A stretch of 64,000 nt of DNA, from positions 124,001-188,000 of the forward strand of contig NZ_FNDW01000004.1 in assembly GCF_900099685.1 (NCBI RefSeq), in the 5' to 3' direction. Every line of letters begins with the position of its first letter. Position 1 is the first letter of the stretch. The notes below the pieces were generated by a model. It was not told where the DNA came from. It worked only from the letters and a program-made list of their open reading frames with translations, and did no database searches. This document shows positions 52,150 to 61,738 of this stretch, piece by piece. This DNA comes from Chryseobacterium taeanense (GTDB lineage: Bacteria > Bacteroidota > Bacteroidia > Flavobacteriales > Weeksellaceae). The position numbers and the translations under genes are program-made.

Positions 52150-52592
52150 TTAAAGAATATCTTAATGTGATTTTGACAGATGGTGACGAAGGAAATGTCA
52201 TCCTGTTTAAAAACATATTGCAGAATCTCAGAATCCAGGTGAAAATAAAATCTTTCTATAGTATTAAAGATATGATGGATCATCTCAATGCCAAAGATGC
52301 CATTATTCCTGAGATCTTATTTCTGAATTTTAATATTTCTCAGAAGAATTGTATTTCGTATTTGTCTGAACTAAAGGCTAATAATAAATTCGATCACATG
52401 ACTGCCATAATTTATTCCGATCACTTATCCTCTGAAGATGAAGAGGAGATTTTTGTAAACGGAGCGAATGTTCTAATGAAAAAACCTGACAATTATAAAG
52501 ATTTGAAAAAAAATGTAACGGAAATAATGACTGTCGCCTGGCAATATCATACTTCAGGACTTAATAAGAATAATTTTATCATGAAAGTGTGA
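52146..52592 (+). CDS. Response-regulator-like protein lacking the phospho-acceptor Asp
   Basis: 148 residues with receiver-domain topology. The acidic pair is in LTDGDEG (D12, D14), the Ser of the T/S switch in IIYSDHL (S91) and the conserved Lys in LMKKP (K112 or K113). Where the phosphorylated Asp should follow strand beta-3 the sequence reads LFLNFNIS, giving Asn at residue 61. It is therefore probably a pseudo-receiver controlled without phosphorylation. No output domain is attached; the overlapping AraC gene is the obvious partner. Confidence 0.82.
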   Translation: MIKEYLNVILTDGDEGNVILFKNILQNLRIQVKIKSFYSIKDMMDHLNAKDAIIPEILFLNFNISQKNCISYLSELKANNKFDHMTAIIYSDHLSSEDEEEIFVNGANVLMKKPDNYKDLKKNVTEIMTVAWQYHTSGLNKNNFIMKV

Positions 52593-53107
52593 AAAAAAAC
52601 TGTCCGATTATTTTGATATTGAATTTAAAGTTTTATATTTGTACTTCAAGCTTCACAAAATAGTGAAAATAATGAAACTGAAAAATAAATGGTTAATCTT
52701 TAATAATAAGAACAAAATTTGACAGAAAAGTTAATAATGACAGTTGTTTTTTGAACTAAACTAAATTATATAAATCACAATGTTAGTTAAACAAAATGAA
52801 TTATATGAATTTCCAATTACAAGCGCAGAAGATCTTTAAACAAAACGGTACAATCATGAAAACTCGAATTGTTAAAGAATATGTATGATGTTATTCTTTA
52901 GCATGTCAAGTTAGTTTTTATAAATAAGCAGATTGGGAACATAATTCATTTTGTTTTTTACTTATTTTAAGCTGAACACACCAAATTACATCACATATAT
53001 TTTACACCGAATCACAAAATATTAAGCTAAAAAAAGTAAAGTAATTTCTTCAAATAACAGTTTTATAAGGGGGACCGCGTAAAGATTAATTTCTTTTCGC
53101 GGTTTTT
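52593..53107. other. Long A/T-rich spacer
   Basis: 515 bases between the pseudo-receiver and the convergent recG. I see no gene beyond a 30-codon frame near 52798 that I do not trust. AAGCGCAGAAG at 52821 resembles the loop of the structured RNA elements at 22952 and 23199 but lacks their stem. A terminator closes the region. Confidence 0.5.
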
Positions 53108-53109
53108 TT
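53074..53109 (+). terminator. Intrinsic terminator
   Basis: ACCGCG and CGCGGT with inner AAAGA/TCTTT pairing, followed by a T run overlapping the recG stop. It best fits rightward transcription. Confidence 0.8.
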
Positions 53110-55192
53110 ATGAAATTTTACTCCATTTATTCTTACCGTTATAATGTCTCAGATAATAACTTTTAATGATCTGATTATCCGGTCTTGATAATAAAGGATC
53201 TGCTTCCAGAATTTTTTCTACCGTATTTTTAGTGGCTTTAATGATCGCTGAATCGTTCACTAAATCCAATCTTTTAAAATCTACCACACCACTTTGCTGT
53301 GTTCCAAGAATATCTCCCGGACCGCGAAGCTGCATATCGACTTCAGAAATTTTAAATCCGTCATTGGTCTCAACCATCGTTTTGATCCTTGTTCTACTGT
53401 CTTTAGACAATTTGTCGGAAGTCATGAGAATGCAATAGCTTTGCTCTGCGCCACGCCCCACGCGGCCCCTAAGCTGATGAAGCTGTGAAAGACCAAATCT
53501 TTCCGAGCTTTCTATTACCATTACAGAAGCATTCGGAACGTTTACACCCACTTCAATTACCGTTGTTGCCACCATGATCTGCGCATTTCCGGAAGCAAAA
53601 TAATTCATTGCTACATCTTTTTCATCAGGTTTCATTTTTCCGTGAAGCATCGCGACATTGTATTTTGAAAAATTATCCATCACATTTTCCAGACCGGCTA
53701 TCAGGTTTTTGTAATCTAACGTTTCAGATTCTTCAATTAAAGGATAAACGAAATATACCTGCCTTCCTTTTTGGATTTCTTCACGGCAGAAATTATAAAC
53801 ATATGCTCTGTCTTTTTCCCTTCTGTGAGCGGTAATAATAGGCTTTCTTCCCACCGGCAATTCATCAATTACAGAAACATCGAGATCAGAATAAAAGCTC
53901 ATTGCCAGCGTTCTCGGAATAGGCGTTGCCGTCATCACAAGAATATGTGGCGGAATTTTATTTTTTGCCCAGAGTTTTGCACGTTGTGCCACACCAAATC
54001 GGTGCTGTTCGTCAATTATTGCTAATCCTAAATTCTTAAACTTAACCTTATCTTCCAAAACAGCATGCGTTCCCACTAAAATGGAAAGTTCACCGTTTTC
54101 CAGTTCTTCATGAATGGTATTTCGTTCAGATTTCTTTGTTGACCCTGTTAAAAGTTTAATTTTAACTTCCGTTTTTTCTAAAAGTTCCTTAATGCCGTTG
54201 TAATGTTGCTGGGCAAGAATTTCCGTGGGAGCCATAATGCAGCTTTGGAAACCGTTGTCTTTGGCGATAAGCATAGTCAATAGCGCTACCATCGTTTTTC
54301 CCGAACCCACGTCACCCTGCAGAAGCCTGTTCATCTGGATCGGACGTTTCATATCCATCCGGATTTCTTTTAACACTCTTTTCTGAGCTCCCGTTAAAGC
54401 AAAAGGAAGATGATTTTCGTAAAAATCATTAAAATAATCTCCGACTACAGGAAAGGGATTTCCGATGGTATGGCTTTTATGGTGAATTTTTTTTAATCCG
54501 AATCCCAGCTGGAAAAAGAAAGATTCTTCAAATTTTAAACGATAGTTGGCCTTCTCAAAATGTTCCATATCTTTAGGGAAATGGATGTTGAGATAGGTAT
54601 GCTGCCTGGATAAAAATTTAAAAGCGTTCATCAGGTAATCCGGAAAATTTTCATGAATAAGATGAGGAATTTCTTTGCAGATATTTTTTAAGACAACTTG
54701 AAAAAATCTTTGATTTAATCCTCTTTTGGTTAATTTTTCCGAACTTGGATAAATGGGTTTTAAACGGTTTTCAGTGTCTTTTTTCTCTTCAATTTCAATT
54801 TCCGGATGTGGCATTGAAAACTGATTGTTAAAGACATTGATTTTACCGAAAATAAAAACTTCTTTGTTCACAGGAAGTTGCTCCTTCAGCCATTTTGAAT
54901 ACTGAAACCAAACCAGATCCATCGATCCTGTATCATCATTAAATTTAGCGGAAAGGCGTTTTGTTTTTCCAGTCTGTATTTCCTGAATATTCGTAATTTT
55001 TCCTTTCAGCTGAACATCGGTCGTCACATCGTGTAGCTGCGAAACTTTATGAACTTTACTTTTGTCCAGATAGCGAATGGGAAAGAAATTAAGAAAATCT
55101 TCTACGGTGAAAATTCCCAGCACATTTCTAATGAGCTTGGCTTTTTCGGAACCTATTCCTTTGACGTATTCTATGGAAGTTTCTAAAGTCAT
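53108..55192 (-). CDS. recG: ATP-dependent DNA helicase RecG
   Basis: 694 residues. The N-terminal wedge/OB domain (about 1-250; IEYVKGIGSEKAKLIRNVLGI, LKGKITNIQEI) is followed by helicase domains: Walker A GDVGSGKTMVAL, Walker B variant DEQHRFGV, TATPIPRTLAM, LHGKMKPDEKD, TTVIEVGVNVPNASVM, QLHQLRGRVGRG and the C-terminal GDILGTQQSG. It reverses stalled forks and branch-migrates Holliday junctions. Confidence 0.96.
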   Translation of the reverse strand: MTLETSIEYVKGIGSEKAKLIRNVLGIFTVEDFLNFFPIRYLDKSKVHKVSQLHDVTTDVQLKGKITNIQEIQTGKTKRLSAKFNDDTGSMDLVWFQYSKWLKEQLPVNKEVFIFGKINVFNNQFSMPHPEIEIEEKKDTENRLKPIYPSSEKLTKRGLNQRFFQVVLKNICKEIPHLIHENFPDYLMNAFKFLSRQHTYLNIHFPKDMEHFEKANYRLKFEESFFFQLGFGLKKIHHKSHTIGNPFPVVGDYFNDFYENHLPFALTGAQKRVLKEIRMDMKRPIQMNRLLQGDVGSGKTMVALLTMLIAKDNGFQSCIMAPTEILAQQHYNGIKELLEKTEVKIKLLTGSTKKSERNTIHEELENGELSILVGTHAVLEDKVKFKNLGLAIIDEQHRFGVAQRAKLWAKNKIPPHILVMTATPIPRTLAMSFYSDLDVSVIDELPVGRKPIITAHRREKDRAYVYNFCREEIQKGRQVYFVYPLIEESETLDYKNLIAGLENVMDNFSKYNVAMLHGKMKPDEKDVAMNYFASGNAQIMVATTVIEVGVNVPNASVMVIESSERFGLSQLHQLRGRVGRGAEQSYCILMTSDKLSKDSRTRIKTMVETNDGFKISEVDMQLRGPGDILGTQQSGVVDFKRLDLVNDSAIIKATKNTVEKILEADPLLSRPDNQIIKSYYLRHYNGKNKWSKIS

Positions 55193-55268
55193 TTTTAAAG
55201 AACCACGAATTTCGGGAAAAATTAGAAATTAAAAAAGACTTTCGGATTTGAAAGTCTTTGTATTGGTT

Positions 55269-55802
55269 TTAATCTTTTATTTTTGATTTAAATTTTTTCT
55301 GGTAATCTTCCCATTGTTCCCTCGAACGGATTTTTTTGAAAAGATCTTTTGAAATAAGCTCCAAATAGGGTTCTAATTCTTTTGCGGAAAGCTCTCCCTG
55401 CAAAATGGTGATCGGCCCGCCTTGCTCGTCGAGAAAAACTGTACTCGGAACCGCTGCCACATTCATATATTGGGTGAATTTGTGTAAAGAATTTTTTCCT
55501 TTTCGGTGTTCTGTATTCGCATTTGAGAATTTTCTGCCAAAAACTTCTATGGTTTTTTTCTCTTCCGCATTAAATTTTACAGGATAATAATTTTCATTTA
55601 GAATGTCTGCTATAATAAGGTTTCCATAGGTTTTTTTATCCATAATCTTGCACGGGCCACACCAGTCTGCATAAAAATCGATCAGGATTTTTTTAGGATT
55701 TTCTTTTTGGGCTTTCAGTGCTTCTTCCATAGTCATCCATTTTACCTGCGCAAAATTTAGAGTGATGGCGAAAAGACAAATTATGCTTATAACTTTCTTC
55801 AT
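55269..55802 (-). CDS. Secreted thioredoxin-fold protein
   Basis: 177 residues with a signal peptide (MKKVISIICLFAITLNFAQ). The thioredoxin active site is DFYADWCGPCKIMDKK (C48, C51), and AAVPSTVFLDEQGG supplies the cis-Pro. It is the Thioredoxin_7-like type with an N-terminal helix WMTMEEALKAQKENPKKIL. It probably reduces or isomerises disulfides in the periplasm. It is followed leftward by recG after about 75 bases. Confidence 0.9.
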   Translation of the reverse strand: MKKVISIICLFAITLNFAQVKWMTMEEALKAQKENPKKILIDFYADWCGPCKIMDKKTYGNLIIADILNENYYPVKFNAEEKKTIEVFGRKFSNANTEHRKGKNSLHKFTQYMNVAAVPSTVFLDEQGGPITILQGELSAKELEPYLELISKDLFKKIRSREQWEDYQKKFKSKIKD

Positions 55803-55843
55803 GATTTGACATTTATGTAAAAATAAGCATAATTACTTATTTT

Positions 55844-57355
55844 TTATCTCACCTCCTGCATTAATTTTTTTACAAATGGTGATATCAAAATTAATACAAT
55901 ACCCGCAATTACAGCATATAATCCCAATTGTTTATATCCATCAGTATAAGAGATGAGAGCATCATAGTTTGTGGAACCGTCTTTTGCTGTTGCAAGGCCT
56001 GCTCCAATAATTCCGGCGACATACTGACCATAAGCGGAAGCCAGAAACCACATTCCCATCATCATTCCCTGAAGATTTTTCGTTGAAAGTTTTGTCATAA
56101 TCGACAATCCGATAGGAGAGAGGCAGAGTTCTCCTAAAGTAATAACCAACAATGCAATTGTGAAGAAATTTAATGAAGTAATCCCTTGAAGATTAGCGAA
56201 AAACCTTGTGGCAAATAAAACGTAATATCCTAATCCTAGGAAAATAAAGCCTAAACCAAATTTAATAATGGTATTGGGTTCAATTTTCCTTTTACTCATC
56301 CAGATCCAAAGCAGTCCGATGAGTGGAGCCAGAAAGATAATAAAGAATGCCCCTCCGGAATTATTAACACCATTTGGATCCAAACCTAGTAAATCTTTAT
56401 TTAAATTCTTCGCTGCGAAAATACTTAATGAACCACCGCTTTGCTCGTATATTCCCCAAAACAAGATAGAGAATAGGATGAAAACCAAAGCTGCCCAAAG
56501 CTTTTTACGTTCAGAAGGTGTTACTTTTGTCATTTCGTAGAACAGGTAGATCAACGTCAATGGCCCGACAATCCACATGAAATAGTCTGTATATTCCGTT
56601 TTTGCGACCATTATCATGATGATCGGAACGAAAATCAATGATAAAACATATACTCCGTATTCCTGCCATTTCGGGATGGGAGCCGATTTTATTTCGCTGT
56701 CAGGATGACCCGGCTGCAAACCAATTGTTCCTAAGCTTCTTTGCGTAAATACGAAATTAATAAGACTGATTACCATAACTATAGCTGCGAAACCAAAAGC
56801 AAGATGCCATCTTAATTCTTCAGGAATATAGTTTGCGAAAAGTTCTCCTTTACCGATTGCAATGCACAAATATCCTCCAAGCAATGCCCCAAGATTAATT
56901 CCGGCATAAAATAATGAGAAACCTGCATCTGCCCTTGAATCATTAGGTTTGTAGAGTTGCCCGACCATGGATGAAATATTGGGTTTAAAGAAACCTGTTC
57001 CGACGACTGTAAATGCAATTCCTAAAAAGAAAAATTTGTGTGGGTCTGTTGCCAAAATCAAACTTCCGACAATCATCAGAATTCCGCCCCAAAAGAGAGA
57101 TTTTCGAAATCCTAATATTTTATCGGCAAATAGACCTCCGATAAATGTAAAGGCATAAACGAATGCCTGTGTTGCGCCATACTGAAGGTTGGCTTCTTTT
57201 TCATGGAAATTGAGTTGGGAAATCATGAAAAAAACGAGCATTCCTCGCATTCCATAGAAACAGAAACGTTCCCACATTTCAGAGAAAAACAGGCTCCAGA
57301 TTTGTTTTGGGTATTTTCCTTTGAAATTTTGTATTTCATCTAAAGTTAAACTCAT
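55844..57355 (-). CDS. POT/PTR-family peptide transporter (copy 1)
   Basis: 503 residues, about 12-14 membrane segments. POT signatures are FFSEMWERFCFYGMRGMLVFFM (the ExxER-type motif), FADKILGFRKSLFWGG and FFKPNISSMVGQLY, with GELCLSPIGLSIMTKL. It imports di- and tripeptides with protons across the inner membrane. It is the first of three tandem paralogues. A DPP-IV-like peptidase lies in the same region. Confidence 0.93.
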   Translation of the reverse strand: MSLTLDEIQNFKGKYPKQIWSLFFSEMWERFCFYGMRGMLVFFMISQLNFHEKEANLQYGATQAFVYAFTFIGGLFADKILGFRKSLFWGGILMIVGSLILATDPHKFFFLGIAFTVVGTGFFKPNISSMVGQLYKPNDSRADAGFSLFYAGINLGALLGGYLCIAIGKGELFANYIPEELRWHLAFGFAAIVMVISLINFVFTQRSLGTIGLQPGHPDSEIKSAPIPKWQEYGVYVLSLIFVPIIMIMVAKTEYTDYFMWIVGPLTLIYLFYEMTKVTPSERKKLWAALVFILFSILFWGIYEQSGGSLSIFAAKNLNKDLLGLDPNGVNNSGGAFFIIFLAPLIGLLWIWMSKRKIEPNTIIKFGLGFIFLGLGYYVLFATRFFANLQGITSLNFFTIALLVITLGELCLSPIGLSIMTKLSTKNLQGMMMGMWFLASAYGQYVAGIIGAGLATAKDGSTNYDALISYTDGYKQLGLYAVIAGIVLILISPFVKKLMQEVR

Positions 57356-57442
57356 AATAGTATATGATTAAGTTTTAATTAAGGGTTTTATTCCTGCTTA
57401 TTTGTCGACACAATGCGTCAACATTTGGAACAACATACGAAA

Positions 57443-57472
57443 ATAAAAAAAACCTCCGACTTGGCAGAGGTT
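57443..57472 (-). terminator. Intrinsic terminator of POT copy 2
   Basis: AACCTC and GAGGTT stem with a long T run on the minus strand, 26 bases past the stop. Confidence 0.8.
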
Positions 57473-57497
57473 TACATTATATTTTATTTGATGCGGA

Positions 57498-59252
57498 TTA
57501 ATTTACACCGTGCATCATTTTCTTTAAGATTGGCGAAATTAAAGCTAAAATTACAGCTGCAATACCACAAAGAACTACGAATACCATGAAGAATTCAAAT
57601 AAATTATGGATTTCAAATCCTACGAAAGTAGGATTCTCCAAAGGTAATTGTGCTTTTTCAAAAGCGGCAACCTGATCTGCATTCAGCGTAACCTTTTTAT
57701 CTAAAACATCCTGAAGGTTCACTCCAATTTCCTGAGCTTTGGTAAATTTGTCTCCTGTAGCCGGAATTAACGCTCCCAAAGAACCTGCCAATGCATATCC
57801 CGCAGCATTGGAAATGAAGAATACGCCGTACAATAAAGATGCAAATCTTTTTGGTGCTAATTTACCAACCAATGATAAACCGATTGGGGATAAACAAAGC
57901 TCACCACAAGTCTGGATGAAATATAAAAGCATTAACCATTTTATCGCTAATAATCCGGAATTTCCAAGATCTTTTACGTTGTGGGCGATGATGAAGTAAC
58001 TTAAAGCAATCAGAGCAAGACCCATTGCCTGCTTCATCGGAGAAACCGGCTCTTTTCCTTTTGCACGTAATTTATCCCAACATAAACTGAAAGGAACGGC
58101 TAATAACACAACGAAAATACCGTTGAAAATCTGAACCATTGAAGGCGGCATATTCCATCCGAAGATATTTCTGTCGGTCTGGTTGTCTGCAATAAACGTT
58201 AATGAAGATCCTGCCTGCTCAAAAGCTGCCCAGAAGAAAATAATAAAGAATGATACGATATAGATTACCCAGATTCTGTGTTTTTCTACCTTGTTTTCAG
58301 CAGAACTCATGATTAAGAACGCTAGGGAAATACCGGCCGCATAGATGAAAGGATAAATAATTCCTTTAATCAACTGTCCCATTTCTACTGCCTTAAACCC
58401 GAATTCTCCTACCAGTAAATATCTGAAGATAAAGAACAGGATAACAAATAATCCTCCGGTAATTCCTAAAGCTGCCCCTGAGAATTTAGCAGTCTGGGTT
58501 TCACCCTCTTCAAAATCGGCACTGGTATTATGTTTTGGCAATCCACCGATAGGTCTCCCTTCAGGTGTTACCACGTATTTATTTTTAAGAATAAAGAAGG
58601 TTACGGTACCTACAACCATGGCAATAGAAGCTGCAAGGAATCCCCATTTAAAAGCGAAAATATCTCTTACTCCTGTTGAAGCATCTTTTACATCACCTAA
58701 GTATGGACAGATAAATTGCCCTAAAAATGCTCCGATATTAATTCCCATATAGAAAATTGTGAAGGCAGAGTCTAATTTAGATTTTTCCTGTTTAGGATAA
58801 AGACTTCCCACCATCGAGGAGATGTTTGGTTTGAAAAATCCGTTACCGAAAATAATAACAAATAGCGCCAGCCACATAATCATTTTAGCGCTATCCAGAC
58901 TTCCGGAAAATGTTGACGCACTGATGAAAAGTAAAAACTGACCGATGGCCATTAAAGATCCGCCAATAAGAATGGCGTTTCTGTTACCGATATATTTATC
59001 GGCTATAAAACCTCCTAAAAGCGGAGTAAGATAACATAAAGCTAAAAACCCACCATAGATGATCGCTGCATCAGCTTCTTTTATTAATAAGGAATTTACC
59101 ATGAAGAGCGTTAAAAGTGCTCTCATTCCATAAAAATTGAAACGCTCCCACATTTCGGTTCCGAAAAGAACCCACAATCCTTTTGGATGTCTGGAACCTT
59201 TATTTTCTACAAATTCATCCTGTTTCGGATTTAATGCTTCAATATTATCCAT
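57498..59252 (-). CDS. POT/PTR-family peptide transporter (copy 2)
   Basis: 584 residues. It has the same signatures as copy 1 (FGTEMWERFNFYGMRALLTLFM, NGFFKPNISSMVGSLY, CGELCLSPIGLSLVGKLAPKRFASLL) and a longer C-terminal loop before the last helices (DVLDKKVTLNADQVAAFEKAQLPLENP). The N-terminal 20 residues (DNIEALNPKQDEFVENKG) are cytoplasmic. Individual terminators show that the paralogues are separate transcription units, so they may be expressed under different conditions. Confidence 0.93.
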   Translation of the reverse strand: MDNIEALNPKQDEFVENKGSRHPKGLWVLFGTEMWERFNFYGMRALLTLFMVNSLLIKEADAAIIYGGFLALCYLTPLLGGFIADKYIGNRNAILIGGSLMAIGQFLLFISASTFSGSLDSAKMIMWLALFVIIFGNGFFKPNISSMVGSLYPKQEKSKLDSAFTIFYMGINIGAFLGQFICPYLGDVKDASTGVRDIFAFKWGFLAASIAMVVGTVTFFILKNKYVVTPEGRPIGGLPKHNTSADFEEGETQTAKFSGAALGITGGLFVILFFIFRYLLVGEFGFKAVEMGQLIKGIIYPFIYAAGISLAFLIMSSAENKVEKHRIWVIYIVSFFIIFFWAAFEQAGSSLTFIADNQTDRNIFGWNMPPSMVQIFNGIFVVLLAVPFSLCWDKLRAKGKEPVSPMKQAMGLALIALSYFIIAHNVKDLGNSGLLAIKWLMLLYFIQTCGELCLSPIGLSLVGKLAPKRFASLLYGVFFISNAAGYALAGSLGALIPATGDKFTKAQEIGVNLQDVLDKKVTLNADQVAAFEKAQLPLENPTFVGFEIHNLFEFFMVFVVLCGIAAVILALISPILKKMMHGVN

Positions 59253-59334
59253 ATGTACTTGTTAAATTTTTGTTAAGACTGACAAATATAGTTTTTTTTG
59301 AGTTTTCGGCAAGGTTTTAATTTTATATTTAAAC

Positions 59335-59363
59335 AAAAAAGCCACAGAATCATTCTGCAGCTC
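59335..59363 (-). terminator. Intrinsic terminator of POT copy 3
   Basis: CAGAAT/ATTCTG with outer AGC/GCT pairing and a T run on the minus strand. Confidence 0.75.
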
Positions 59364-59388
59364 GATTTTGTTTATTTTTAATGAGGAA

Positions 59389-61044
59389 TCAGTGTCCTTT
59401 TTCTTTCATGATTTTATTTAATCTCTTTAGCATTGACAATCCTAATACAGTAGCAAATATCAATAAAGCGAAATTCACAAGGAAATAATTCATTTTATTG
59501 TCATAACTGTACCATGTACTGGCCAAGATTCCTGAAAGTTTGTTCCCTACCGAGTTGGCGAGGAAAAAACCACCCATCATTAATGCTGTAATCCGCGCAG
59601 GTGAGAGCTTGGAGACAAAAGATAATCCCATAGGTGAAAGGCATAATTCTCCAACCGTAATCACTCCATAACTTGCAACGAGCCACCATGGCGAAACTTT
59701 AATGGCTCCGTTGTCTCCGGCCCAAACGGCTAAAACCATTACCAAACAAGACAAACCTGAAATAAAAAGTCCTAAAACAATTTTTGTTGGTGTTAAAGGC
59801 TCTTTTCCTCTTCTCCTTAAAAAGGCCCAGAATCCGACAATTAAAGGCGTTAAGGCAATCACCCAAAATGGATTGATAGACTGAAACAATTCTGTGTTGT
59901 ATAAATAGGTTTTTGCCTCAGGATTTTTTTCTAATATGGCTCTTTTTTCAGGAGAAATGTTTTTAAAATAAACATCCTTCCCCTGTACTTTAATGGCTTT
60001 TCCATCTTTGTCTTTTTGAGACTGATACTGGTCATCGTAAACAGGAACTTCTTTGTCTTCATAACTTTTTCCATCAACCATGTAAATGCTCTCCAAAGGT
60101 TTTTCCATGGAAGCAGGGACGCTTCTGTCGGTATAATAATTGGCCCATCTAGTTAAGGCTGTTCCGTTTTGCTTAAAAACCGCCCAGAAAAACATACTGA
60201 TCAGAAATACAGAAAGTAAGGCTCCGATAGATGATTTTTCTTCCGGTTTTGCTTTAAAATAAAGAGAAGTATAGAAATAAATAACCGGTACACAGGCAAA
60301 AATAAAGGCATCCGTACTGTCACTTCCGAAAATATTATCAGGAATGATCCATCCGATAACTCCGGCTATAATAGCAGGAACAAATACTTTTAACAAGATT
60401 TCAGAAAGCTTGGTATCACCTTCCTGTACAGGTTTCATTTGAGCTGCGTGAATGTAATGCTTCCTTCCAATGGTAAAAATAATGAGTCCCACAAGCATTC
60501 CGACTCCGGCCGTAATGAAGGCTTCACCCCAGCCGAATTTGTTTCGCATAAAAGCAGCAATAATGTTGCAGATAAACGCCCCGATATTGATTCCCATATA
60601 AAAAATATTGTATCCGGAATCTTTATTCGCTTTGTAAGGTTCTTCAGAATACAAATTTCCCAATAAGGTGGAAATAGTAGGCTTAAAGAAACCGTTTCCG
60701 ATGATAATTAATGCTAAAGAAGAATAAAACAACGTAAGATCTTTGAAAACGCCCATCCCGATATATCCCGCTGCCATTAAAACTCCTCCCAGATAAATAG
60801 ATTTGATGTATCCTAAAACTCTGTCGGCAAGGAATCCGCCGATAAAAGGGGTTAAGTAAGTAAGAGCAATATACGTCCCGAAAATATCATCTGCAGTTTT
60901 ATCGGGAAGCCCAAGTCCGCCTTTAATGCCTGTTGGTTCAATAACGTACAATACAAAAATTCCCAGAATAAGATAATACCCGAAACGCTCCCACATTTCC
61001 GTGAAAAAGAGGAAAAGCAGTCCTTGAGGATGTTTAGTCTTCAT
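59389..61044 (-). CDS. POT/PTR-family peptide transporter (copy 3)
   Basis: 551 residues. Signatures are FFTEMWERFGYYLILGIFVLYV, GNGFFKPTISTLLGNLY and VGELCLSPMGLSFVSKLSPARITALMMGGFFLANSVGN. It carries an extra soluble insert of about 90 residues (around 300-390; DKDGKAIKVQGKDVYFKNISPEK) between membrane helices, probably periplasmic. Insert-bearing POTs are common in Bacteroidota. It is the most diverged of the three. Confidence 0.93.
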   Translation of the reverse strand: MKTKHPQGLLFLFFTEMWERFGYYLILGIFVLYVIEPTGIKGGLGLPDKTADDIFGTYIALTYLTPFIGGFLADRVLGYIKSIYLGGVLMAAGYIGMGVFKDLTLFYSSLALIIIGNGFFKPTISTLLGNLYSEEPYKANKDSGYNIFYMGINIGAFICNIIAAFMRNKFGWGEAFITAGVGMLVGLIIFTIGRKHYIHAAQMKPVQEGDTKLSEILLKVFVPAIIAGVIGWIIPDNIFGSDSTDAFIFACVPVIYFYTSLYFKAKPEEKSSIGALLSVFLISMFFWAVFKQNGTALTRWANYYTDRSVPASMEKPLESIYMVDGKSYEDKEVPVYDDQYQSQKDKDGKAIKVQGKDVYFKNISPEKRAILEKNPEAKTYLYNTELFQSINPFWVIALTPLIVGFWAFLRRRGKEPLTPTKIVLGLFISGLSCLVMVLAVWAGDNGAIKVSPWWLVASYGVITVGELCLSPMGLSFVSKLSPARITALMMGGFFLANSVGNKLSGILASTWYSYDNKMNYFLVNFALLIFATVLGLSMLKRLNKIMKEKGH

Positions 61045-61103
61045 AGTTGATAAATTTCAAATTTCACAAATATAGAATTTTAAAAATAATAATGGAATTT
61101 TGT

Positions 61104-61111
61104 TAACTTTG
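61104..61111 (+). promoter_or_regulatory. -7 promoter element of the 61124 gene
   Basis: TAACTTTG, 12 bases before the ATG. Confidence 0.5.
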
Positions 61112-61123
61112 AGCAAATAAAAG

Positions 61124-61585
61124 ATGGAAAAACTTCTCACGGAATCAGTTGAACAATATTTGAATCTTTTTGACTCAAAAGATAATTTTATAACTGATAA
61201 TGCTTTTAAAGCGATGCTTCATCATTATTTAGAAGTAAAAATAGTTGACTTTTATTTAAAAGTAAATCCAAGTTATATTTTTATTTTACAATATGATAAT
61301 TTAGGTATTTCAGTTACAACTAAAAGCTACAATTATCTTAGAATAATGTTTCAACGATTTTTTAAATTTAATAATGAGGATGATCAGATTCAAATAAGAC
61401 TCGAACTATATTTTGAAAATATTAAAGATGATTCTATGTATGATGAATATTTTGAACTTTCAATTACTGATAATGATGAGATTTTTGAAGATAATATCAT
61501 TTGTTTAGAAAAAGATCACTTTTATAATAGAGCAAAAAAAATGAAACCAACCAGTTATAGTTTACTGGTTCATTATGATTTTTAA
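61124..61585 (+). CDS. Unrecognised acidic protein
   Basis: 153 residues, strongly acidic and rich in Phe, Tyr, Asn and Asp, with alternating strands and helices (YIFILQYDNLGISVTTKSYNYLRIMFQRFFKF, QIQIRLELYFENIKDDSMYDEYFELSITDNDE). No signal peptide, membrane segment or motif that I know. Its base composition is more A/T-rich than the neighbours, and it stands alone on the plus strand between leftward genes, both of which suggest recent arrival. Confidence 0.65.
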   Translation: MEKLLTESVEQYLNLFDSKDNFITDNAFKAMLHHYLEVKIVDFYLKVNPSYIFILQYDNLGISVTTKSYNYLRIMFQRFFKFNNEDDQIQIRLELYFENIKDDSMYDEYFELSITDNDEIFEDNIICLEKDHFYNRAKKMKPTSYSLLVHYDF

Positions 61586-61673
61586 AAGTATTAACATAAA
61601 AATTATTTTTCTATGATATATTAGGCTGATTTTTCAGTAATCTTAGTTTGTAAATAAATTTTGTATTTATATA

Positions 61674-61706
61674 AAAAAATCACTCAAAATTCTGAGTGAT
61701 TTTTAC
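61674..61706. terminator. Bidirectional terminator
   Basis: AAATCACTC and GAGTGATTT form a 9-base stem around AAAATTCT, with A and T tracts on either side. It separates the 61124 gene from the leftward peptidase. Confidence 0.85.
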
Positions 61707-61738
61707 TTTTAGCATCCCGCTTCAAACTTCCCGCTTTA

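Noticed and set aside
52821..52846. Possible fourth copy of the structured RNA element
   Set aside because: AAGCGCAGAAG and a loosely similar tail match the loop, but no closing stem flanks it; an 11-base match can occur by chance.
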